In this document: positions 1 to 46,800 of the stretch, piece by piece
Layout of the letters: the number at the start of each line of letters is the position of its first letter
Position numbering within the stretch: position 1 is the stretch's first letter
DNA from: Strix aluco
Lineage: Eukaryota; Chordata; Aves; Strigiformes; Strigidae
NCBI RefSeq assembly: GCF_031877795.1
Contig: NC_133954.1
Location: 6,911,256 to 6,975,255, forward strand
DNA: 64,000 nucleotides
Direction of reading: 5' to 3'
Program-made: the position numbers and the translations under genes
Notes under the pieces: generated by a model
Seen by the model: the letters and a program-made list of their open reading frames with translations, nothing else
Database searches by the model: none
Told to the model about the DNA's origin: nothing

Positions 1-689
1 GCGAGCGTGATAATTAAATTTGGTGATGAACAAAAGTGGGAGGCTTCAATAATACGAGGGAACTAGAATATCTTAGAGAATTGATGACTTTGAAGAGTGA
101 GAAATAGAAATGAGATGAAATGTAGCAGCAGAAAGTGCAAGGCTGTGAATTTAGGGGCAAGGAGAAATTTGTGAAGGATGCTGAGAGTTCTTTACTTCTT
201 GGAAATTAGTGAGGAAAGGAAGCTGGGATTTAGTAGTTGATAAAGGATAGTGATGAGCCACCGTGAAGCTGTGAAAAAGCACGTAGAAACGTTGGTCCAA
301 GGGCAATGTTGATGCTGTCAAACAAGAGAGAGAAATTCAAATTGCAACAGGGGCAAAAAAGGCTACCAGGAAGATACCACAGATACAAAGCTTGTATTAT
401 GAAGAGAGAGTGGCTTACTCGTCTGTTACAATGAAGCCTGAAAGGAGATATGATTATCTTCTTGATGTATTTAGAGAGAAAATACCCGGGAAGAGGAAAG
501 GATTATTTAAGTAAAAGGATAATCTTGACATGAAAACAAATGGCTGTAAGCTGGGCATGAAAATGGGATAGAACAGACAGGAAAGCTGGAAACACTTTTC
601 TACCATCAGAGCAGTAAGATGGGAGGGACTAAAAAAAAAAAAAAGACAAGTCTAAACACTGACAGCATCAGTCTGGTTTTAAAATTGGA

Positions 690-800
690 ACTTCAAGGTG
701 GAATCTATGGAAGTCATCTAGTCCAGCCTTCTGCTCAAAGCAGGCCAGCTTCAAAGTTAGATTTTTGGCTTCGTCCACAGCTTCTTCCTCTAGAGGCCAG
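690..800 (-). repeat. CR1 LINE 3'-region fragment, antisense
   Basis: The phrase around 710-745 (a 'gtcatctagtccagcc' followed by 'tgctcaaagcagg') is the reverse complement of the well-known 3' part of sauropsid CR1 elements. The following bases (caaagttagat ... tgtcca-like) keep the same order as in that family. Edges are diffuse and divergence is high, so this is an old copy. Confidence 0.5.
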
Positions 801-1349
801 ATCTGTTGCTCTAAGCATTCCTCTACAGATTTGCGTGTCTACCTAGTATGACGTTGTGAGATCTTTTTATTTTTCCATCTAGACAGTTAAATAAATTAAT
901 GGTACCAGAGATATTGTTGCCATGCTTTGGCTAAACCCTAATTTTCTCCTGGTGATATTTAGATTCCTGCATTTGCCCACGTTTTTGAGAAATTTCCAGT
1001 CTAGTTTTCTTCTTTGGGTGGCTTATCCAGTTGATACCTTTTTGACATCGCTGCTGTGTTGCTTGTGAGCAAAACCACTTAAAAAAACAATGCACTTGCT
1101 TCTAGACATTTACCAGATTGAAAAGCAGCTGCTAAAACATCTGCTCAAGGTGGGTTTCCCAGCAGCAGGGTGTACAGAAGGGCTGTACTACTTCTTAAAA
1201 AAACAAAACCCCTCTGCCGTCCCTTTTGTGGAGAAGACACTATAAAAATATCATTCTGCAGGTGGAATGGAAGCAGAAGCTGGGAAAGAGCAGCTGAAGC
1301 CTGGATGTCACTTTGAAACGTATGATTTGATTTAAACATGGTTTATGAA

Positions 1350-1425
1350 CTTTGACTAGGATTTCTGGGTTAGATTGGATGATCATAGTAATCCCTCTTT
1401 GCCCTAAAATCTGTGAAAATCTGTT
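1350..1425 (+). repeat. Degenerate CR1-like 3' end
   Basis: The stretch 'attggatgatcatagtaatc' followed by 'ccctaaaatctgtgaaaatctg' resembles the 3' terminus of older CR1 subfamilies, which ends in a 'gatcat...cct...cttaaaatctatga'-like string. The match is short and divergent, so I assign it with caution. Confidence 0.4.
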
Positions 1426-2466
1426 GTGTGGTGTGTTTTGTTTTGGGGCTTTTCCCCCTCAAAGTTGTTTGTATTTAGGGTCATTGGAGAGCTTTTGAGC
1501 AAGAATGTATTCTGCTTGTGATCTGGGTGTTCAAGTTGGCTTGAGAAACCAAAAGGCTAAAGCTGAAAAAACAATTGTCATCAAGTGTCTCATGTCAAGT
1601 GAGTGAATGCAGCAGGTCAGCAGTTCCACTTCTAACAACAAAACCACTTTCTCACTAAGATAAACTCCTAAATGAAAGGGGAGGAAATGCTGAACTTTAA
1701 ATGTGCTAGGCTAGAGTTCACTCCTACAGGTTGGATCCAGAACTGTACTTTCACGGTGAGTAACTTTGACAGATGTAGTATGTCATTACAGCACTTAGAA
1801 ACATCATTGGTTGTGGAGAAAATGAAATAGTGGTTTTGAAGGCTTAAAAAGCAGAAGAGCTGTTTGTTCTGTTACTTTGACATTTGTCACTTATTACAAT
1901 CCATGGGGAACTGTGGGGGACCTGTGAGGGCCTGGGGACATAGTGAAGGTGGGGTGGCAATAGGATCTTTTATTAGGACAGCCACTGGAGGGTAACATCT
2001 CTTGCCACAGATTGGCTGGTGATGCTTTGGGTAATTGTCTCGCACTTTTCTTTTGAAACCAAAAGAATCCTGCTTTCAGCATCTTTTTAACACTCTTGAG
2101 CTGGTTTTCGTTGGGGTTTTTTCCCCTTCTTAAAAAGATGTTTTTAAAGCAACAATTAAACTCATTGCCAAGATCTATACTAATGAGAAGAGGGTCCATG
2201 TGCACGGGACACGTTCCCTGTTCCCTCCTCCCGGACAGTTTGTCCACCCAAATTAGTGGCTACGGGGAGCCCTGGCTTTGGGGTCTGCGAGAGGCGGATG
2301 CTTGGGACCAGACATGGAGGGACAAGCCGGGGGGACGCGGCCTGGTGCGGGCGGTGGGTGGCGTGAGGCTGGTTCCTGCCTGCTCGCAGGAGGGGACACG
2401 CTTTCCGAGGGCTCGGGCGGGCTCTAGGACCCTGCCTGGCGCGGCCGCGGAGCCGTCCGTCACCCT

Positions 2467-2694
2467 GATTGGCAGCCCTCTGGGGGCGGAGTCTGGGCTG
2501 CCCCCGCCTAGTGGCGGCAGAGGGGGTGGGGCTAGCCCGCGAGAGGAACGGGCCCCCGTGATTGGCAGCCGGCGCGGCGGCGGGCGGGGCGGGCGGCGCG
2601 GCTGCTCGCACGCCCATTGGCGAGCGGCGCCGTCGGGTGGGTGGCTCGGCGGCGCGGATTGGCGGGCGGCGGCGGGTCGGCCCCTGTGATTGGC
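2467..2694 (+). promoter_or_regulatory. MAP3K3: Array of five same-orientation CCAAT (NF-Y) boxes
   Basis: ATTGGC cores sit at 2468, 2561, 2616, 2658 and 2689, all reading ATTGG on the + strand (CCAAT on the - strand). Four are preceded by G, and three continue as ATTGGCAG. Start-to-start distances are 93, 55, 42 and 31 bases. ATTGG is the binding core of the NF-Y trimer, commonly found upstream of TATA-less CpG promoters. Binding itself is inferred. Confidence 0.7.
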
Positions 2695-2880
2695 AGGCGG
2701 CGGCGGCGGGTGCGCGGCGGCCGCCGAGCGGGTTTGTTTTGCTCGCGGCCCGGGCGCCCTGTGGCGGCGGCGGCGGCGGGGAGCGACCGGGACTGCCCGT
2801 GCCCCCCTCCCACCCCCGCCGCCGCGGCGGGACCCGGAGCGCGGCCGCCGGAAGGAGGCGGCGGCGGCGCGGGCCTGGGA

Positions 2881-2898
2881 ATGTGGCGGCGGCTGTGA
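2881..2898 (+). promoter_or_regulatory. MAP3K3: Candidate mini-uORF 1 (MWRRL)
   Basis: An ATG at 2881 is followed by four sense codons and TGA, all within the presumed 5' leader of MAP3K3. Its start context has G at -3 but T at +4, so it is moderate. It matters only if transcription starts upstream of it. Confidence 0.4.
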
Positions 2899-2922
2899 GC
2901 CCTCCCCCTCGGCCCGGCCGCC

Positions 2923-2940
2923 ATGGAGCCGCGGCGGTGA
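2923..2940 (+). promoter_or_regulatory. MAP3K3: Candidate mini-uORF 2 (MEPRR) with full Kozak context
   Basis: The ATG at 2923 sits in GCCGCCATGG, the textbook optimal initiation context. It is followed by four codons and TGA at 2938-2940, leaving 57 bases before the MAP3K3 ATG at 2998. It is in the same frame as the main ORF but separated from it by the stop. If the mRNA leader includes it, most scanning ribosomes should initiate here and would have to reinitiate or leak to make MEKK3. Confidence 0.5.
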
Positions 2941-2997
2941 CAGCCCCGTACCTCAGCGCGCCGCCGCCCGCCGGGCGCGGGCCCGCCGCCCGCCGAG

Positions 2998-39486
<36,489 letters not shown>

Positions 39487-42440
39487 ATTACCTCCCTTGC
39501 TAGCAGCTCCTGCTGGGCTTTCAGTGCCCCGTCTGGTCTAGTTGCAACTGCCCGTTGTGGTGCTGCATCTTCAAAATGCCAACTCAGCTGTCCTAGTCCT
39601 TTGGGGAAATTGCCAAGGAACCTAGGGTCTGCTCTTGTGCCTGATACCTTTGTTTGCTGGACTAAAGTTTATTCTACCGACAGCTGTCCAAACAGAGCTG
39701 CATTTTTGCCCTAGTTACCTTGATGTGAAATTGCAGCTGGCTGCATGCTTTCTGCAGGCCCAAGAATGGGAATGTAAGAAGTGTCTCACTAGTTGAACAT
39801 AGAAGAAACCTGAACCAAAGTGGGAACTGGAAGAGCTACACTCTTCAGAACAGAAATGTGCAACAGTCATCCAGACCAGCTCTCTATGTGTGGGTCACTT
39901 TTCCAGACTGCTAGGGCTTTAGAGGCATCTATATTACAAGAATCCAGCAAAAAGCCATGTGTCATTGAGCATGCGCTCGCTATATAATTATATATTTTTC
40001 TTCTTAAGTATTCAGCATCTGAAGGTGTTCAGAAAATATTGATTCAAAAGTATGTGAATAGTGTTATTTTATAATGAAACCATGGATTTTGGGGTGGGGG
40101 TGAGGGAAGTCTTTCTAGCTAAATGTCAGGATAATCAGAAAAGTTTCAGCAGAATGCAATCACTCCAGGGCCTAAGATTAGGGCTCTCCCACTGATGTTA
40201 GAAAATCCAGAGCTTGATTTCCAAGGCTTGATCTGTCCTAGCACTAAGACAGTGTTGGTTAGTTTATGTCCTCATAGCCAACAAATCTGTGCTCATGCTT
40301 CATCTCCCTGGGACTGCTGGGTCTAAACAAAACCCATCTGGAAGGGAGTTCTGCGGAACAGCTTTCTGTTGCACCTGTCTTTTTGGCTGGTAACCTCTTA
40401 CTATCCCTTAAACCAAAGATAGTTCATCTGGTGCCCAGGAGTTTACTTCAGGAAAAGCTTATGTTTTCTCTGAGGACCTGGCCTAATGGAAAATTGAGTT
40501 TTTCACGGGGAGAATTTGCTGGACACTAGTTTTACTTGTGCACAGTGAGTTAGAATCAAGCTCAACCCTTCAGCGTGTGTGTTTTGTTTTACAGGTGTGC
40601 AAGTGTTCATTTATGATTTCCATAAAATGTTACGGCCCTATTTAAGTAAGCTTTTGTACTAGTTAAGTCAAACAGTGAACCAGAGAGAACATTTGTAATG
40701 CTAGCACATTTCTAAAATTAACTGGAGATCCCCATGTAGGTACCAGCAAAATGTATCCAAGGGATTTTGCATTTGAAAGGTACCACATCTCTGAGAACTG
40801 AGTTCCTGATGGCTTACCGGCCTCAAATACTGTATGTTGATTTGGGCACTAATAGTCCTTACTTCACTCGTAAAAGAGCAGCGGTTTTTAAGTGCTGGGG
40901 ATTCATGGAGTAAAAGTTATCTGTGTGAAATGAAACTGCAAACGTATTATTAGTTAAAATACTGCTTTTTAGAGCAATGCTAAGGGTGTTCTGCTCTTGT
41001 GTTGGAAACCATATTAAGGCTCCACATACCTCCACTCTTCTCCCCCATAAAAACTTGAAAATTGCTTTCATAATGCAGTAAAATTAACAGTTTTTAAGTG
41101 AATGCTAATAGGATAAGGCAAGTTTTAATGGAACCAAGCTCCTTGAACGCATGATAAATACTGTGTTGAATTAAAAGAAGAAAAAAGAGCCCTAAAAAAC
41201 CCCAAACACCCAAAAGCCCTGAAAGGGTTTAACAATCTGAAGTGTTTTTTCTGTGCCAAGCTCAGAGCGATGTGTAATCGGTGAAAGCAAGCTAGTGTTG
41301 GTTTCACTTTCAGGCTCTCCTGCACTACTACAAGGATGCACTGTTTAGGTTGCAGGCACTTAGGGGGGTTATCTCTTATGAAAGCCCTTGTTCCATAATT
41401 TATTTAATTCTAGTGAGAGCACTTCTATTGATCTTTTCCAAACCTGAAACTTGACTCCAAATTGTTAAGACACGTGGCCTGGTTTTTGGCCTGTACTTCA
41501 CTGTTGCTTGCACCGAAGGGAAGCAAGGACATGACACTTCTACTCTGTTTTAGGGAGCATTTTACACCACTTTTCTATGGTGTAAATGGCTGCGTATGCT
41601 GCAGAGGAATGTGAAATCATTCCTGTAGTCTTGATGACAGAAGTAGGGTGGTCAGCACTCCTGTGGGGCCCAGTAGCACTCTTCAGGCCTTGCAACTAGC
41701 ACCTAAATATACCAAAGATTGGAATCTTTTATTCATCACACTTTACCTTGCAGACAGACAGCAGCAATCAAGAGTGCAGTGATCCTGTCTGCAGAGGTTT
41801 CTCTCTACCCTTGGCTTGTCCTCACCAAATTGAGACCTTCTTCCATGGTCTTTCCTTGCTATGCCACACGTTGTGTTTTGGGAGAGAATAGGGCATGAGG
41901 AAACGGTGTAACTTTTAATGTTTCAAAGCAACTAAATCCTCAGGATCTGTTGTGGCTTTTACCTCATATACATCATGGAAGGCTGTTCCAGAGCAGAGCA
42001 AAGAGCATCATGGACTGATGGGCTCAGTCCTCTCCCCGCCAGAGCTTCTGGTCCTTCCCACCACCTATGCTGAAATGTGCCTACTCTGTGTATACACTTG
42101 TATTCCAGTCTGTATTAATGAAAGTAAATAGCAATTGTACAGTGACAGAGAACATGGGGTGCCAGCTTGGACTTCTTATATTCCAGTACCTGACCCAATG
42201 CCACCCGTTCGGCACAGGAACAAGCCAAAGCATTACTTGTATGTTTGGAGATGCACTTTTATGAATGTAGTTTATATCGCTCTTTTTTAGCTCTTTTTAC
42301 ATCATGTAAACGGTGATGCCTCATACTTTTTTTTTTTTATTTATATCGTAAAAGATCATATTTGGTGATTTTTATATATATCGACTCGACTGTTACGGGG
42401 TAGGGGGGAGGATGGGAAATAAATTTGACGCCTTTATGAA
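39487..42440 (+). other. MAP3K3: MAP3K3 3'UTR (main form)
   Basis: From the stop codon to the AATAAA at 42418 there is about 2.9 kb with no spliced continuation. It contains T-rich and ATTT-bearing stretches, including an AT-rich block with TATATATATCGACTCGAC at about 42373-42390 just before the signal. Small antisense frames (for example 40859-41071) carry no motif. UTR status is inferred from position and signal. Confidence 0.75.
42418..42423 (+). terminator. MAP3K3: Poly(A) signal AATAAA, main MAP3K3 3' end
   Basis: A canonical AATAAA, with cleavage expected 10-30 bases downstream. It is the first canonical hexamer on this strand after the stop codon that I found. Confidence 0.65.
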
Positions 42441-43725
42441 TTTAAAAAGGAAAAAAAGCAGCTGGTTTTGCAGAGAATTTGCTGATGGTTTATAATGAGT
42501 AGAGCCAAGCCAAAATGTGTTCTTTGTTTCCTCACAGCCCTCTTGATTATGGAAAAGGAAGATCTGGATTCCCAAGTCCACTGCTACGGTGAATAAGTTT
42601 GGGGCCGATACTTATACTACAGTCTCTTAACATGGCCCTGGCAGCAAAAAAGTTTCAAGTGGACATAAATGTAATTATACTTCTAAATTGAATTACAGCT
42701 GGCCTCTTTGTCCTGGCAGAATTGGAAAAAAAAATGGGGATAAACTCATTTAGAGGAGAGTGGAGGAGGGAGTGCCAGGCTAACAATAAGCTATTGTGTC
42801 CATTCCAAATGTCATGTTGTGTTTTCTGCTGTTCCTTCCAGGGAGGGATATATAGTGAATATTGAGTATTGGGATCCTTGATGGAAGGTGCTGCAGAAAT
42901 TGAGAATATTCTGTTTGAAGAAAAATACCTATGGGAGTTTCTGTAAGCTGAAACAGCAGGAAAAAATCTGAGATTCCCATCAGAGAACTTGGGGGAATGG
43001 GGGATTTGGCTGTCCCCGAGCTTGTTAGGAAACAAACTATTGGCATTTTGGTCTTGGTGTGACGATTCTGTGCATTCCAGGTTATTTGCTTGTTCTCCAG
43101 TAAATCTGATCTTTGCCTATTCTAGTGGCGGTAGGTTGCAGCAATTTGGATTTTCTGTTTTCATATTTTTGGAGTAATATTCCAAAGGACTTGAAGATGC
43201 TCCAAACAGTTCCCATTGCCATTAGGTACAAAAACAAATAGACCAAGAGGGAAATTGGTACCTGCTCAGGTGACACATGTTATTTCCACGTGCCAGAGAG
43301 CCAGGATAACTTGTGAAACCTCAGTAAATACATATATCCTTGCTGTACATGTTTTCTCTGGTAGGCAAAAACCGGATACTTCGAGCTGTACAGGGAGGCT
43401 GAATGAGAGCGCAGTGATTGGTGTTTAGGTTAATAGCTGCTGAATGGAAAGGTTTCATATATTTGAATATGTACAGTCCTGTGGCTGTCACCTTGGTACC
43501 TGCCCTTGGAGCTGGGAGTGTTCAGTCTGTCTTTGATTTTCAGAAAAAAGTAGGTGTCCTCTGTGGTTTAATAGTGTTTGGGCTTCAGATCTTTAAACCC
43601 CAGCCTTGTTTAGGTGCAAATCTCACTGAGCCGCTCTGAATCTCCCAGTTAGAAAAGGTAAATGTGCCTAGGGGGCGGTTCAGAAATGAGGAAAAGGACT
43701 TTATTGTCTGTCAATACCTGTCTGA

Positions 43726-43731
43726 AATAAA
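43726..43731 (+). terminator. MAP3K3: Possible distal poly(A) signal
   Basis: AATAAA within 'tctgaaataaactgtg'. It would produce a longer MAP3K3 3'UTR if read-through past 42423 occurs. Use is unproven. Confidence 0.35.
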
Positions 43732-43853
43732 CTGTGCAGAGCAGGGAGAAGTTGCTTTAACCTGGATTGTGCAGAAGACCTTGAACCAGTAGTCTATATA
43801 TACCGACCGGGGGCTTGCAGTGCAAAGCCAGGCCAATGTATCGTTTTATTTAC

Positions 43854-43859
43854 AATAAA
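43854..43859 (+). terminator. MAP3K3: Probable distal poly(A) signal with GT-rich downstream element
   Basis: AATAAA in 'tttacaataaaattatc' is followed within about 30 bases by 'tttttggtggttgtttg', a good downstream GT/T-rich element. This combination is stronger than at the other two sites and suggests a 4.4 kb long 3'UTR form. Confidence 0.5.
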
Positions 43860-43889
43860 ATTATCATTTATATGAAAGCCTTTTTGGTG

Positions 43890-46800
43890 GTTGTTTGCAA
43901 TACAGTATTTCTTACTTCCTGGGTAAGTGGTGCCTCAGGATAAGTGAATAAGACAATTAACTAGTTTTCCTTCTAACCAAGGACCTTAACTGAAGGAGGA
44001 AATTTTTCCTTTCAGGGATTTATTCTTTGGGACAGATGGAGAAGTGTCCTATTTGTGAAGCATTGCTTCTTGGATCAGGTAAGTGTGTGTCCTCTACGAG
44101 GCTGCCTCTGAGGAAGGTCACATTCATCCATTTTCACTCTTCAGAGGGAGGTAGAATGGCTCTGTCCTTCTTGTTAGTGTGTAAAAATAGCAACATCTTC
44201 ATTTTACCTTGCAGGAGAGTAGCTGGACTGGTTTATTGGCTCTTCATGTGGAGATTGTACTGATGGAGAGCAGGAGCTGAGGTTTGCATTTGGATTTTGC
44301 TGTGGTGGTGAGTTCTTTACTCCAGGCCTTGGTCTGTAAATGTTCTTGATTCATCAAGGTAGAGTAATGGGGTAGATCATCATCAAGTGGGGAAAAGGCA
44401 GCTGGTAACAAGACCAGGAGGAGATGGGTAGTATGATAATGTCTGATTCCCTGTTGTGTTTTGCTTTAGCTGGGAACTGTCTAGGAAATACCCCAGAGTA
44501 GCTTGCTAAGTGGAGAACTTCCACTCTAGCTGGTGAAGCTCAGGTTCCTTGAAAATAAATAACTGATAACAGTTAAAGGCTCCTGAATTGTTTCTCCATC
44601 GAATGTGTTGTCCAGTCATTTTAGAAAGCAAAAATCTGGAGAAATAAGACCTCTGGAGTTCAGACAAATGTGAGAGATCATGAGCTCCCAGCAGAAGTGG
44701 AGGAAACTGGGTAGTCTTGCATTGAGCATACTAGCGATTTGGGACGGGATAAGCTTCGCTGTCCCAGGGTAGGGCAAGGGAACGGGTAACCACATTTCCA
44801 AATATTTTCAAGCTTTAATTTTTTTTCCAGCATACTATCTTAGGAAAGGACAGAAATAGTGCTCCTATAAAATTCATCTACACTACTTGCTGAAACACTT
44901 TTTTTTTTTTTCCTGGTACGGCTCTGTCTGTTTACGCAGCTCCTAGTCTTCGGTGGCGCAGTCACTTAAGCAGTGGTTTGAATGCCATCATGGTCCCTTG
45001 AGATGCTGACCTCCCCGGGCCCTGACCACAGCCTTCCCTGTAATCCCCTTTTCCCAGGCCATGGTATAGCTAGTTGCTATGTCAATTAAATACTGAAATA
45101 TTTGTTAATGTAAAATATGAACAAATAATAATAAATGGGTTAACAAGCTGATGCAATAGAAACCCCTGCACATGAAACGAGTACATGCGTGGCGCTTTTG
45201 TGCTGTTCCAGAACAGATGAGAACCAGACAACTGAAGTTGTCCCAGAACAAAAAATGTCTCGTGAAACTAGAAATAACCACCTCCCGCTGCTTCCTGACA
45301 CCCTCCTTGTGTGTGTTAGAACCTGAAAATCCTGCCTTTGCTGAGGGAGGAACTTAAACTTAGTTACCTTTACTTGAGGAGGTCCTTCCCAGAGCTTGAG
45401 GCCTTCTTTCTCCTTTCCACTCAGCATGTTCAGTGGTAACATTTGCTTTATGAACATGAGATTCACATCTTTGGCTTGTATGATGGCATGTTTTCTCCTG
45501 GACTCCCCTCCTACTCGCCCCTCTCAAAAGTAACTCTATAGTAATTCTGCTTTCCATAAAAATGGAGTGTGTGGTCCTGACTTGAATCTTCACCATGCCT
45601 GTTCGTAGGTGGTGGTTGAGCAGGGGCTGGGAGAGGAAAATGTCTGGAGGCTTGGGTTGAAGGTAGAAATGATCAGGCACAAACCACTGACCGACACACA
45701 AAAGACATGCAGCTAAAAACCTCTGCTGCCTCTTTTGTTTCTGGTCATTTGTGTTATATGCATAGTGTGTGGCTCAGGGGAAGGTGACTTTAGGTATGTT
45801 TCTTTAAATCCAGTTCTAAAGCAAATACAATTTAAAAATCTCTAAAGATGTTGGCTATACTACACTACTGTGGCTCTTTCTATTAGGACAGTGAAGTCTA
45901 AACTAGGAACAATGTCTTCTGGATTTAATATTGCTTGGGTGTGGGTGTATTGCATTATATCCAGGAAATGCTGGCATGGTTAGCTGTCATGTCACTTGTT
46001 CTTCTGGTGTTGATCTCTGCCTAGTGCTCTGTATCTTGTCCAAAACTGGACATCTGGATGGTATGGATGTATATGAATTCTTACTGATTTTTTTTTTCCC
46101 CAAAACAGTTTTTATTACGTGAATCTGTTGGCTTGAATTTTTAGGCTCTGGAAAATGTCATTTCTTGAGCTAAAAGGCAGGTTGGTAACAGAAGCCTCCC
46201 GCTTGCATGGAAATGCAAAAGAAAGTTGTGGTGCGTGTTAATACAAATAAAGGTTTTTTGTTGCTCGACAGTCATATTGTTTCTTCAGTGGCAAAACCAG
46301 ATCTGTGCTTTGGAGGAGAGGAAGTGCAGGTGGCAGCGTGCCATTCTCTGTGCTGCGGATCAAAGGCCAGTTTTAGTGTTGCGGCAGTCATCGATAGACC
46401 CTGGAACAGCCCTTGTGCTGCTGTTAAAGCCGCTGTTCTTGAGCTCTCGCTGCATCGCCTTGGAGCCCAGGAGAGCCGTAGCATGTTCTGCTTTGCCTGC
46501 AACTTCTGCTGCTTCTCTGGCTCCTCTGCTGGGGTTATTTTCCTATGGAGCTGCTGCTCTGCTTTCATTGTGCTGGAGCAGCAGAAAGAAGCCACAGCAG
46601 GGACCAGGTCATGACCTGAAAGGAGCTTTAAGTAGCTCATCTCAACTGAGTGCAAGCTCTGTGCAGCGTCCTCGAGTAGGCTGCAGGCAGTATCTATGTC
46701 CCTAGCTCTTGCTTCGCTTGCCAGATGCTGCAGGCTCCTCTCTGAACCCAGATGTCTGGACAGCTTCTGTCTCCATATCGCTCTGAACCATCACAGTCCC

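Larger units (their letters stand above)
1..2280. other. Upstream flank of MAP3K3, no gene seen
   Basis: This is AT-rich flanking DNA without a convincing coding exon on either strand. Open frames here are short and contain no family motif I recognise. It holds two weak CR1-like fragments (listed separately) and an AATAAA near 890 that I cannot tie to a transcript. In human the upstream neighbour of MAP3K3 is TACO1, but no TACO1-like coding sequence is visible here. Confidence 0.6.

Noticed and set aside
46207-46705. 135- and 159-codon + strand frames
   Set aside because: They overlap in two frames and a third frame on the - strand is also open. There is no motif, no splice context and no promoter. 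Chance is the simplest explanation.
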